Positions 1 to 6,050 are shown, counted from the stretch's first letter. The stretch: DNA of 9,192 nt from Acidobacteriota bacterium (GCA_029777145.1 JAKOSS010000296.1:1-9192), one strand, 5' to 3'. A program made the numbers and translations. The notes: a model not told the origin generated them from the letters alone.

Positions 1-84
1 ATATTCTGTGATGGCCGCGCGAAGTTTGCCTTGCGAGAGAAATCGTTCGGCATTCCGCATCGCTTTTGTTTTGTCGAAGCTCAT
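1..84 (-). CDS. N-terminus of a probable TPR-repeat protein (partial)
   Basis: This leftward reading frame starts at the ATG at 84-82 and runs off the left edge with 28 codons visible. It begins MSFDKTKAMRNAERFLSQG, followed by KLRAAITEY. The amphipathic helix-turn-helix pattern (NAERFLSQGKLRAAITEY) looks like the first tetratricopeptide repeat, and as I remember it this opening is typical of TPR proteins in Acidobacteriota. Such proteins usually act as protein-protein scaffolds, so no enzyme role can be given. There is no clear Shine-Dalgarno sequence before this ATG. An in-frame ATG at 180-178 would add 32 residues of non-repeat sequence, and I prefer the shorter start because the TPR-like homology begins there. 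The gene is divergent from the sugar nucleotidyltransferase. Confidence 0.6.
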   Translation of the reverse strand, partial: MSFDKTKAMRNAERFLSQGKLRAAITEY

Positions 85-191
85 TATGGATTTGGCGTGT
101 GCAAGAAACGGCTTTTTGGCTTGGGTTAGCGAGCTAGCGCAGTTCGATGGGACAAAAACAGCAGATGAAATTTGCTCCATCCACATTTAAG

Positions 192-221
192 AAACTACCA
201 CGTGGCAACAAAATCTGTCAA
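192..221 (-). promoter_or_regulatory. Candidate promoter for the leftward TPR gene
   Basis: On the minus strand a perfect TTGACA (221-216) is followed after 18 bp by TAGTTT (197-192), a weak -10. The predicted leader to the ATG at 84 would be about 100 nt. The spacer contains a perfect 8-bp palindrome, CCACGTGG, at 198-205, which could be a regulator site or chance. The weak -10 keeps confidence low. Confidence 0.25.
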
Positions 222-256
222 CGTTTTTTAACAATGTTTGTAACAATTTCCGAACG

Positions 257-285
257 AAAACCGGCCTTCGCGGTTTTGTGTTTTG
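257..285 (+). terminator. Terminator-like hairpin in the divergent intergenic region
   Basis: AAAACCG (257-263) and CGGTTTT (271-277) form a perfect 7-bp stem with a 7-nt loop, followed by GTGTTTTGTT. Read rightward it looks like an intrinsic terminator, yet no rightward gene precedes it in the window. It could end an antisense or leader transcript, or block read-through into the sugar-nucleotide gene. The A-rich left arm makes it roughly symmetric, so leftward action is also possible. Confidence 0.4.
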
Positions 286-305
286 TTACCGGAATTTCTT
301 AGAAT
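276..305 (+). promoter_or_regulatory. Candidate promoter for the sugar nucleotidyltransferase-mutM pair
   Basis: TTGTGT (276-281) is followed after 18 bp by TAGAAT (300-305), a five-of-six match to the -10 consensus, about 38 bp before the start codon at 343. The -35 is poor (three of six). This would give a leader of about 30 nt beginning downstream of the 257-285 hairpin. Confidence 0.3.
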
Positions 306-342
306 TAGTGAACCGATTTCGCAGTTTTGATTCGGAAAAGTT

Positions 343-1383
343 ATGCAAGCTCTGATTTTGGCCGGCGGCAAAGGGACACGTCTCAGACCGCTGACCGTTT
401 ACACGCCGAAGCCGATTGTCCCTTTCCTGAACCGTCCGTTTCTCGTTTATCAGATCGAGATCCTCAAACGTGCGGGCATCGAGGATATCACCCTTTCGCT
501 CAGTTATCAGCCGGACAAGATCGAGCAGCTTCTCGGCAGCGGGACGGATCTCGGCGTCAATCTGAGATACATCACCGAACCGAGTCCGATGGGAACGGGC
601 GGCGCGTACAAGTTCGCCGCCGGCGACCGGAATGAAACGACGATCGTTCTCAACGGCGACGTCATGACCGACGTTTCGATCGCCGATCTCGTTGCGCATC
701 ACAATGCCAGAAAGGCCGACGCAACGATCCTGCTCGCACCGGTCGAAAATCCTTCCGCGTACGGACTGGTCGAGACCGGCGACGACGAACGGGTGTTGCG
801 GTTTCGCGAGAAACCGACGCCTGAAGAACTCGCGACGCTCTCGATAAACACAATCAACGCAGGTATTTATGTTCTGGAGCCTTCGGTCCTTGAGATCATT
901 CCCGCGGGCGTCAACTACTCCTTCGAATACAACGTCTTCTCCGATCTTCTTTCGCAGGAAAAACGATTCTTCGCATACATCCTCGAAGATCAGTACTGGC
1001 GCGATATCGGAAATCCCGAAAGCTATCTCCAGGGACATCACGATTTTCTGGCCGGGCGCGTTCCCGGCTTCACGATCGATCGTTCCGAAGATTCCGAGAT
1101 CGCGACCGCGGCCGTCGTTGACTCCGTTTCGGTGATCGGAAGAGACTGCGTGATCAAGCCGAACGCGAGGGTACTGAACTCGGTTCTCGGACCCGGCGTT
1201 CACGTCGAAGAACATGCGATCATCGAAGATTCCGTCATCTGGGCGCATACGCGCGTCGCCGGTTCCGCCGAAATTCGCGGCGCCGTGCTCGGCCGAAGCT
1301 GCCACATCGGACGCAACGCCACGATTCGCCCCGGAACCGTTTTGGGCGACAAATCTCTTTTGACCGACTACACGCGGGTCTGA
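343..1383 (+). CDS. NDP-sugar pyrophosphorylase (mannose-1-phosphate guanylyltransferase-like)
   Basis: This 346-residue nucleotidyltransferase would transfer an NMP to a sugar-1-phosphate, releasing pyrophosphate and making an activated sugar for polysaccharide or glycan synthesis in the cytoplasm. The Rossmann-like catalytic domain covers about residues 1-235. It has the signature GGKGTRLRPLT (8-18) with TPKP (21-24), the metal-binding LNGD (103-106), EKP (156-158), NAGIYV (172-177) and YWRDIGNPESYL (218-229). Residues about 258-335 form a hexapeptide left-handed beta-helix, seen as repeated I/V-G-x-x-C/A-x-I units. Length and layout fit the GMP-mannose pyrophosphorylase beta type (about 360 residues), but thymidylyl- or other NDP-sugar specificity cannot be excluded. 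The ATG follows GGAAAAG at a plausible spacing. mutM starts 4 bp after its stop, so the two are probably co-transcribed. Confidence 0.9.
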   Translation: MQALILAGGKGTRLRPLTVYTPKPIVPFLNRPFLVYQIEILKRAGIEDITLSLSYQPDKIEQLLGSGTDLGVNLRYITEPSPMGTGGAYKFAAGDRNETTIVLNGDVMTDVSIADLVAHHNARKADATILLAPVENPSAYGLVETGDDERVLRFREKPTPEELATLSINTINAGIYVLEPSVLEIIPAGVNYSFEYNVFSDLLSQEKRFFAYILEDQYWRDIGNPESYLQGHHDFLAGRVPGFTIDRSEDSEIATAAVVDSVSVIGRDCVIKPNARVLNSVLGPGVHVEEHAIIEDSVIWAHTRVAGSAEIRGAVLGRSCHIGRNATIRPGTVLGDKSLLTDYTRV

Positions 1384-1387
1384 AATT

Positions 1388-2218
1388 ATGCCGGAACTTC
1401 CCGAAGTCGAACTCGTCGCGACCTCGCTCCAGAAACTGGTCTCCGGCCGGACGATCTCCGGCGCGGAGCTCCGCCGGGAACGTCTCGCGCCCGACCACGG
1501 ACCGGCGTCGTTTCACGAACTGCTCGCCGGCGCGACGATCCGCGGCGTGTCAAGACGCGGCAAGCATGTGCTTTTCGATCTCGACAACGAGCGGACGCTG
1601 ATCACGCACTTGCGAATGTCGGGCCGCTTCATGCTGCTCGGCCCGGACCGCGAGGACCCGAAGTTCTCGCACGCCGTCTTCTATTTCGGCGACGATTCGC
1701 GTCTCGTATTTCAGGACCAGCGCCATTTCGGCTTCATGCGGATCGTCGACAGTCCGAATCTGCACGAGGCGAAGGAACTGAAGAAACTCGCTCCCGAACC
1801 GTTCGGCCCCGAGTTCACGACTGCGTATCTGCGGCGGGTTTTGAAGTCGGCCAATCGCGCGCTGAAGCTCGTGCTTCTCGATCAGACGAAGATCCTCGGA
1901 CTCGGCAACATTTACGCGTCTGAGGCGATGTTTCTCGCGAAGGTGAATCCGAAACGACGCGCGTCGTTGCTGTCTTTGAAGAAGATCGACGCGCTCTTTG
2001 AAACGATTCGCGGAGTTCTCTCCGAATCGATCGCGCACGGTTCGACGCTCAACGTTGATCCGGAGAACATCGACGGCAGTTACTATGGCGGCGGCTATGA
2101 AGCGGCGTGGCGCGTTTATGATCGCGAAGGCGAACCGTGCGTCCGGTGTTCGGCGACGATCAAACGCGTCGTCCAGGGCGGACGTTCGACGTACTTTTGC
2201 CCGGTTTGCCAGCGCTAA
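1388..2218 (+). CDS. mutM: Formamidopyrimidine-DNA glycosylase (Fpg/MutM)
   Basis: Fpg is a bifunctional base-excision repair enzyme that removes 8-oxoguanine and formamidopyrimidines and nicks the abasic site by beta,delta-elimination. The protein has 276 residues, close to E. coli Fpg (269). After Met removal the N-terminus is PELPEVE, with the catalytic proline nucleophile and the following Glu. The conserved beta-hairpin lysine is in RRGKH (K59 counting Met). The helix-two-turn-helix motif LGNIYASEAMF lies around residues 176-186. The C-terminal zinc finger is intact, with CVRC and CPVC pairs and the conserved Arg in GGRSTYF. No clear Shine-Dalgarno precedes the ATG and the gap from the upstream stop is only 4 bp, so translation is probably coupled to the sugar nucleotidyltransferase. 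That pairing has no obvious biochemical logic. Confidence 0.96.
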   Translation: MPELPEVELVATSLQKLVSGRTISGAELRRERLAPDHGPASFHELLAGATIRGVSRRGKHVLFDLDNERTLITHLRMSGRFMLLGPDREDPKFSHAVFYFGDDSRLVFQDQRHFGFMRIVDSPNLHEAKELKKLAPEPFGPEFTTAYLRRVLKSANRALKLVLLDQTKILGLGNIYASEAMFLAKVNPKRRASLLSLKKIDALFETIRGVLSESIAHGSTLNVDPENIDGSYYGGGYEAAWRVYDREGEPCVRCSATIKRVVQGGRSTYFCPVCQR

Positions 2219-2246
2219 GCCGCACCCGGGCCGATCTTCTTGCGGC

Positions 2247-2275
2247 TTGACACCGTCAAACGCAAAACGCAGAAT
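2247..2275 (+). promoter_or_regulatory. Promoter of the SAM-riboswitch leader
   Basis: A perfect TTGACA (2247-2252), a 17-bp spacer and CAGAAT (2270-2275, four of six) lie 29 bp after the mutM stop. The predicted start is near 2282, just before the riboswitch aptamer that begins at 2291. That is where a leader promoter is expected. Transcription from mutM could also enter the leader. Confidence 0.5.
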
Positions 2276-2290
2276 CTACCTAAATCTTTT

Positions 2291-2342
2291 TCGTGGTGAG
2301 TTAGGGCGACTTGCGACCACGTAAAATAATCCGCTAAACAGC
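2291..2342 (+). promoter_or_regulatory. SAM-II (SAM-alpha) riboswitch aptamer
   Basis: The sequence fits the SAM-II H-type pseudoknot. P1 is CGTGGT (2292-2297) with ACCACG (2316-2321), six perfect pairs. The 18-nt loop contains GA-TT near its start and CTTGC (2310-2314). An 11-nt linker follows P1, then the conserved GCTAAA (2333-2338). Loop TTGC (2311-2314) pairs with GCTA (2333-2336), leaving the U2312/U2335 layer where S-adenosylmethionine sits in the SAM-II structure. G2306-C2307 pairs with G2341-C2342, a compensatory form of the C-C/G-G pairing in the crystallised SAM-II RNA as I recall it. P1 length and linker length are the same as in that RNA, and the loop is one nucleotide longer. 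One usually conserved U (second base after GA) is G2300 here. The gene downstream makes methionine. The family assignment rests on remembered consensus, not a covariance-model search. Confidence 0.82.
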
Positions 2343-2377
2343 TTAACCCGACGATTTGACGAGTCTCGCTGTTACGG
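2331..2377 (+). promoter_or_regulatory. Candidate antiterminator pairing the riboswitch core with the terminator
   Basis: AACAGC (2337-2342) is perfectly complementary to GCTGTT (2368-2373). The helix extends through T2335-A2374 and CCG/CGG (2331-2333 with 2375-2377), giving ten pairs with two single-base bulges. It uses the SAM-binding GCTAAA strand and the pseudoknot 3' strand on one side, and the terminator's 5' arm, loop and first 3'-arm base on the other. It therefore excludes both the ligand-bound aptamer and the terminator. Inferred logic: without SAM the antiterminator forms and the gene is read; with SAM the core is held in the pseudoknot and the terminator forms. Confidence 0.6.
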
Positions 2378-2392
2378 CGAGGCTTTTTATTT
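2362..2392 (+). terminator. Intrinsic terminator in the SAM-riboswitch leader
   Basis: AGTCTCGC (2362-2369) and GCGAGGCT (2377-2384) make an 8-bp stem with one G-T wobble and a 7-nt loop, followed by TTTTTATTT. It is a classical Rho-independent terminator on the plus strand. It could end mutM transcription, but its place 20 nt after the aptamer and before the methionine gene fits a riboswitch expression platform. It may serve both roles. Confidence 0.8.
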
Positions 2393-2526
2393 GCGATTTT
2401 CGATTTGCGATTTCCGATTGGACCCGAATGATCCGGCGACTGCCGTGATCAGTTCCGGTCCGCCGATCGAAAATGAGATCTTGACGCCGGTCTCAATCGA
2501 AAATCGCAAATCGAAAATCGAAAATT
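2388..2526. repeat. Inverted-repeat element of AAATCGA-type heptads
   Basis: Arms 2388-2420 and 2494-2526 are inverted copies matching at 30 of 33 positions, separated by 73 bp. Each arm is built of 7-nt units: TTTGCGA, TTTTCGA, TTTGCGA, TTTCCGA on the left, and TCGAAAA, TCGCAAA, TCGAAAA, TCGAAAA on the right. The inner 73 bp has a small stem (TGAGATC 2474-2480 with GGTCTCA 2489-2495) but no reading frame. It resembles a dispersed, non-coding miniature or hairpin repeat. The left arm begins in the T-tract of the terminator and the right arm ends 3 bp before the next start codon, so it sits between the riboswitch and its gene. I see no target-site duplication. Confidence 0.7.
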
Positions 2527-2529
2527 CAT

Positions 2530-4398
2530 ATGCGTGACTTCAGAACACTGATCGAGTCTGACGGGATCTACGTCTTTGACGGAGCGATGGGCACCCGCCT
2601 TTATGAAAAGGGCGTTTATATCAACCGGTCGTACGACGAACTGAACCTGACCAACAAGGATCTCGTCCGGGAAGTGCACGAGGAATACGTCCGCGCGGGC
2701 GCCGAGATCCTTCAGACGAACACTTTCAGCGCCAACTACAACAAGCTCCAGCAGTTCGGGCTCGACACGCAGTTGCGCGAGATCAACATCTCGGCGGCAC
2801 GGATCGCGCGCGAGGCTGCCGGCGAGCGCCGTTACGTCACGGGCACGATCGGACCGCTCGGCTTGCGGATCGAACCGTACGGTCCGACGTCGTTCGACGA
2901 AGCGCGCCAGATGTTCAAGCAACAGGCCGAAGCACTTCTCGAAGGCGGAATCGACGCGTTCATTCTTGAGACTTTTTCGGATCTTTCCGAGCTTCAACAA
3001 GCGATCGTTGCCGTCAAGGAGATCTCCGACCTTCCGGTGATCGCGCAGATCGCGATCCAGACCGACGGCAACACCGTCTTCGGCGCGACTCCCGAGGTCT
3101 TCACGCAACGGCTCGACGAATGGGGCGCGGATGTCATCGGCCTCAACTGCAGCGTCGGACCGGCGATGTTTCTCAACGCGCTCGAAAAGATGCGGGAAGT
3201 GACCGACAAGAAGCTTTCCGCGCAGCCAAACGCCGGCTTGCCGCGCAACGTGCAGGGACGGCAAATGTATATGTGCTCGCCCGAGTACATGGCGGAATTC
3301 GGGCGGCGTTTCATCCAGGTCGGCGCGAGTTTCATCGGCGGCTGCTGCGGGACGACGCCGGCCCACATCAAACTGCTGGCGGACGCGATCAGATCGGTCT
3401 CGCCGCGCATGATCCCGCATCATTTCATCAAACATCCGGTCACGATCAAGGAACTCAAGCCCGAAGACGTCGAGGTCGTACCTGCCGAAGATCGTTCGAA
3501 CTGGTCGCGGAAGATCGCCCGCGGCGAGTTCGTAACGTCGGTCGAAGTGCTGCCGCCGAAAGGCTGCGACGCGGCGAAAACGCTTGAATCGATCAAGTTA
3601 CTGAAGACTGCCGGAGTCGACGCGGTCAATATTCCGGACGGTCCGCGCGCGCAGACACGCATGAGCGCCCAGTCGACCGCCGTTCTCGTCGAGCGCGAGA
3701 TCGGGATCGAGGCCGTGCTTCACTACTGCTGCCGCGACCGTAACCTGCTCGGAATGATGTCCGACCTTCTCGGCGCCGCCGCGCTCGGACTTCACAATCT
3801 TCTGATCATTACCGGCGATCCGCCGAAAATGGGTCCGTATCCCGACGCGACCGCCGTGTTCGACATCGACTCTATCGGTTTGACGAATATGGCGAACCGA
3901 CTGAATCACGGACTCGATCTCGGCAACAACCCGATCGGACGTCCGACGGCGTTCTCGCTCGGCGTCGGCGTCAATCCCGGCGCGGTCAATCTCGATGAAG
4001 AGATCAAGCGTTTTGAATGGAAGGTCGAGGCGGGCGCGGAGTACGCGATCACGCAGCCTGTTTTCGATACGGCGCAGCTCCGTCGGTTTCTCGATCGGAT
4101 CTCGCACGTCCGGATACCGATCATCGCCGGCATCTGGCCGCTGATCAGCTATCGAAATGCGGAGTTCATGCACAACGAGGTGCCCGGCGTGAACGTCACG
4201 CCGGAGATCCTCGATCGCATGCGCGCGGCATCGGAAAAAGGAAAGGACGAGGCTCGCGAAGAAGGAATCGCGATCGCCCGCGAGTCGCTGCTTGAAGTTC
4301 ACGACGCGCTCGCCGGCGTCCAGGTTTCGGCGCCGTTCGGCAACGTGAAATATGCGCTGCAGGTCTTTGAGGTTCTTGATGAATTCAAGGGCCGGTGA
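2530..4398 (+). CDS. Bifunctional homocysteine S-methyltransferase / 5,10-methylenetetrahydrofolate reductase
   Basis: This 622-residue cytoplasmic enzyme joins two steps of methionine synthesis, making 5-methyl-THF and methylating homocysteine, like Bacillus YitJ (about 612 residues). The homocysteine-binding barrel covers about residues 1-295. It opens with FDGAMGTRLYEKG (16-28) and has the three zinc-ligand cysteines C207 (in GLNCSVGP) and C272-C273 (in GGCCGTTP). The MetF-like reductase barrel covers about 325-620, with SVEVLPPKG (337-345; E339 in the catalytic Glu position), ITGD (427-430; the flavin-site Asp) and ITQPVFD (507-513). There are no cobalamin-binding or activation domains. 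The ATG at 2530 is the only sensible start because homology begins a few residues in, yet no Shine-Dalgarno is present: the preceding bases are the right arm of the inverted repeat. Regulation by the SAM-II leader upstream is strongly suggested. Confidence 0.93.
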   Translation: MRDFRTLIESDGIYVFDGAMGTRLYEKGVYINRSYDELNLTNKDLVREVHEEYVRAGAEILQTNTFSANYNKLQQFGLDTQLREINISAARIAREAAGERRYVTGTIGPLGLRIEPYGPTSFDEARQMFKQQAEALLEGGIDAFILETFSDLSELQQAIVAVKEISDLPVIAQIAIQTDGNTVFGATPEVFTQRLDEWGADVIGLNCSVGPAMFLNALEKMREVTDKKLSAQPNAGLPRNVQGRQMYMCSPEYMAEFGRRFIQVGASFIGGCCGTTPAHIKLLADAIRSVSPRMIPHHFIKHPVTIKELKPEDVEVVPAEDRSNWSRKIARGEFVTSVEVLPPKGCDAAKTLESIKLLKTAGVDAVNIPDGPRAQTRMSAQSTAVLVEREIGIEAVLHYCCRDRNLLGMMSDLLGAAALGLHNLLIITGDPPKMGPYPDATAVFDIDSIGLTNMANRLNHGLDLGNNPIGRPTAFSLGVGVNPGAVNLDEEIKRFEWKVEAGAEYAITQPVFDTAQLRRFLDRISHVRIPIIAGIWPLISYRNAEFMHNEVPGVNVTPEILDRMRAASEKGKDEAREEGIAIARESLLEVHDALAGVQVSAPFGNVKYALQVFEVLDEFKGR

Positions 4399-4430
4399 AA
4401 GAGCGGGACATACGTCTACCGGCCTTCGAA
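4382..4430. terminator. Hairpin between convergent genes, overlapping a stop codon
   Basis: GGCCGGT (4390-4396) is a perfect inverted copy of ACCGGCC (4418-4424). With one-base offsets the pairing extends outwards through AATTC-AAG on the left and CTTC-GAATT on the right. The 21-nt loop contains most of the stop codon of the rightward gene. It fills the 33-bp gap to the convergent CHRD gene, so it may act as a bidirectional 3'-end structure, although neither side has a real T-tract. Confidence 0.35.
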
Positions 4431-4431
4431 T

Positions 4432-5823
4432 TTAATGGGAATCAAAACTTGCGATCGGATAGTCCGATCGCACCCCCCAGGCTCCAACTGTGGTAGTTCC
4501 TGAAAGGCTGTTCAAAACCCAAAAGTAACTCTGAGCCCCGGTCGTTGCTCCGCGTCTCCAAATGGCGATGTCGGTTCTGGCGTCGCCGTCATAGTCCCCT
4601 TGTACGAAGTAGTCGCTCGTGATCCCGAATGTTTGAACACGCGTGGTTCCGGTCGAACTCTGGAGGATCCACCAAACCACGGGCGAAGTCGACGTGGCTC
4701 CGGTTCTGGCAACGGCAAAATCGTACTTTCCGTCACCGTCGTAATCGCCCGGAACGATATAGTCGGTGTTGAAATTCCCGAACGGCTGATACTGCGCGGT
4801 ACCGTCAGAACTGCGACGGACGATAAACGTATTGTTCGGGTTCAGCCCCCCAAAACGATAGACCGCGACGTCGAACTTGCCGTCGCCGTCGTAGTCCCCG
4901 GGAACAGGCGTGTCACCGCTCGAGCCGCCGACAACATCGCCCGTCGTCCCGAACGGAAAAACCTGATCGTTTCCGGGAACCGAGAACCCGATACTGCTGT
5001 ATCGGATCCACCAATTGGCCTGGTCTCCCAACGCCGCTCCGCGCCGGAATATCGCGATATCCGTGATCCCATCGCCGTCGTAATCGCGACAAACCGCCTG
5101 ATCGCCGTTCACACCGTACGGAAGCTGAAATGCCGTCGAATCAGAGCTCCTGAGAATCCAAAAATAGCTTTGCAGACCCGCGGAAGCGCCCGACCGATAG
5201 ATTGCCAGATCGTCCTTACCGTCGCCGTCGTAGTCACCTGGAACCGGAAAATCCGTGTTGGCGTCGCCGAAAACGGCGGTTTGAACGCCGGTTGTCGAAT
5301 TTTGGTTCCAATAAGTGATCGGAGCCGGATTTCCGGTCGGAAAACGCAAAACGCTGAAGTCCTGACGCCCGTCACCGTCGAAATCGACCGGGCGTTTGAT
5401 GCCAAGCTGCCCGCGGATCTCGCCGCCCGGGAAATTAATAGAGTGTACGTTCACGTATCCGAGGTGCTGGCGCAACTGACTCAACTGGGTCGGCGTGATG
5501 AAAGCCGTGCCGACGAGCGTTCCCGACGTCCCGCCGACCGCTCCCAAGGTGACGGCGATGCCTGTGTTCACGCCGATCGCGGCAGGCGCGTGAATGTGCG
5601 CCGACGTCTGCCCGGACGAAAGGTTGGTGAAAACGACCGTGAACGCAATCGTGCCGGCCGATTCGTTCACGAAGATCCGGGCGTAACCTGTAGCGTTTGT
5701 CGCGGCGGCAGGGACTTCCTGTGCACCCGAAAGATATGCGTAAAATGTTTCGCCTCGTCCGCTCACGGAAAGGCCAAGCACTAAGAAAAGCGACAAAACC
5801 CAGAGCTTCTTACGAATTCTCAT
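4432..5823 (-). CDS. Secreted CHRD-domain protein with DxDGDG beta-propeller-like repeats
   Basis: This 463-residue exported protein has a signal peptide at about 1-24 (RIRKK then a hydrophobic stretch). A CHRD domain spans about 26-142, with SGAQEVP, the histidine motif SAHIHAP (74-80) and GYVNVHS-FPGGEIRGQL near its end. Six FG-GAP/VCBS-like units follow, each with a calcium loop D-x-D-G-D-[GA]-x-x-D at residues 147, 197, 247, 310, 360 and 410. Spacing is exactly 50 residues except for one 63-residue step. The chain ends one period after the last loop in a degenerate SFDSH, suggesting a closed six-bladed propeller or a truncated seventh unit. CHRD domains are poorly understood; a surface or extracellular binding role is inferred. 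Translation starts after a strong AAAGGAG (5837-5831) 7 nt from the ATG. The gene converges on the methionine gene. Confidence 0.88.
   Translation of the reverse strand: MRIRKKLWVLSLFLVLGLSVSGRGETFYAYLSGAQEVPAAATNATGYARIFVNESAGTIAFTVVFTNLSSGQTSAHIHAPAAIGVNTGIAVTLGAVGGTSGTLVGTAFITPTQLSQLRQHLGYVNVHSINFPGGEIRGQLGIKRPVDFDGDGRQDFSVLRFPTGNPAPITYWNQNSTTGVQTAVFGDANTDFPVPGDYDGDGKDDLAIYRSGASAGLQSYFWILRSSDSTAFQLPYGVNGDQAVCRDYDGDGITDIAIFRRGAALGDQANWWIRYSSIGFSVPGNDQVFPFGTTGDVVGGSSGDTPVPGDYDGDGKFDVAVYRFGGLNPNNTFIVRRSSDGTAQYQPFGNFNTDYIVPGDYDGDGKYDFAVARTGATSTSPVVWWILQSSTGTTRVQTFGITSDYFVQGDYDGDARTDIAIWRRGATTGAQSYFWVLNSLSGTTTVGAWGVRSDYPIASFDSH
4570..5385 (-). repeat. Six 27-bp calcium-loop repeats inside the CHRD gene
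   Basis: The calcium-loop codons recur at 5359-5385, 5209-5235, 5059-5085, 4870-4896, 4720-4746 and 4570-4596. Steps are 150 bp, with one of 189 bp. DNA identity is high in the loops (GACGGCGACGG core) and low between them, so the repeats are old and held by protein selection. Confidence 0.85.
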
Positions 5824-5876
5824 CCTGATTCTCCTTTCCCATTCGGGGGTTAAATTATTTTGTTTACTGACGTTGG

Positions 5877-5905
5877 AGTCTATGTCGGATGGGTTGCGGT
5901 GTCAA
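5877..5905 (-). promoter_or_regulatory. Promoter of the CHRD gene
   Basis: On the minus strand a perfect TTGACA (5905-5900), a 17-bp spacer and TAGACT (5882-5877, four of six) precede the ATG at 5823. The predicted leader is about 45 nt and includes the strong AAAGGAG ribosome site. Confidence 0.5.
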
Positions 5906-6050
5906 CGAAATTCTTTTACATCGCCCTCAACTAGGTCGATTCGAACCGCGGCCGATCCCACGGCGACCGCCGTTCCCGGAGATTGGCGGAACGAATGACA
6001 CCGCTCGCGAAGAGATCGTGAACGGTTGCCACTTGAATCCGGTGAGTTGC
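5906..6050. other. Non-coding gap after the 91-residue gene
   Basis: I find no supported gene in this stretch. It contains two short inverted repeats: ACGGC/GCCGT around 5960-5973, and CGTTCC/GGAACG (5971-5976 with 5988-5993). Neither has a T-tract. They may form a 3' structure for the leftward ORF91 transcript. Confidence 0.4.

Noticed and set aside
8..190. 60-residue rightward open frame at the left edge
   Set aside because: It overlaps the leftward TPR-like N-terminus, has no family features and no ribosome site, and the opposite strand gives a much more protein-like sequence.
286..1305. 339-residue leftward open frame antisense to the sugar nucleotidyltransferase
   Set aside because: It is the mirror of a GC-rich gene with clear motifs; composition is Arg/Asp-rich and no domain is recognisable.
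2282..2361. SAM-I (S-box) or cobalamin riboswitch in the methionine-gene leader
   Set aside because: The multi-helix junction and long conserved segments of these RNAs are absent. The compact stem plus GCTAAA pseudoknot fits SAM-II instead.
2449..3435. 328-residue leftward frame opposite the methionine gene
   Set aside because: It is a shadow of the homocysteine methyltransferase domain. Its C-terminus reads through the heptad repeat (NFRFSICDFRL), a typical artefact of such repeats.
4570..5385. CRISPR-like spacing of the repeated 27-bp units
   Set aside because: Repeats encode calcium loops in one continuous reading frame at 150-bp steps, and the intervening sequence is coding, so this is not an array.
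4600..5784. 394-residue rightward frame opposite the CHRD gene
   Set aside because: The open frame results from repeated GACGGCGACGG codons on the other strand, giving recurring VAVVV motifs. The leftward frame has a signal peptide, domains, promoter and ribosome site.
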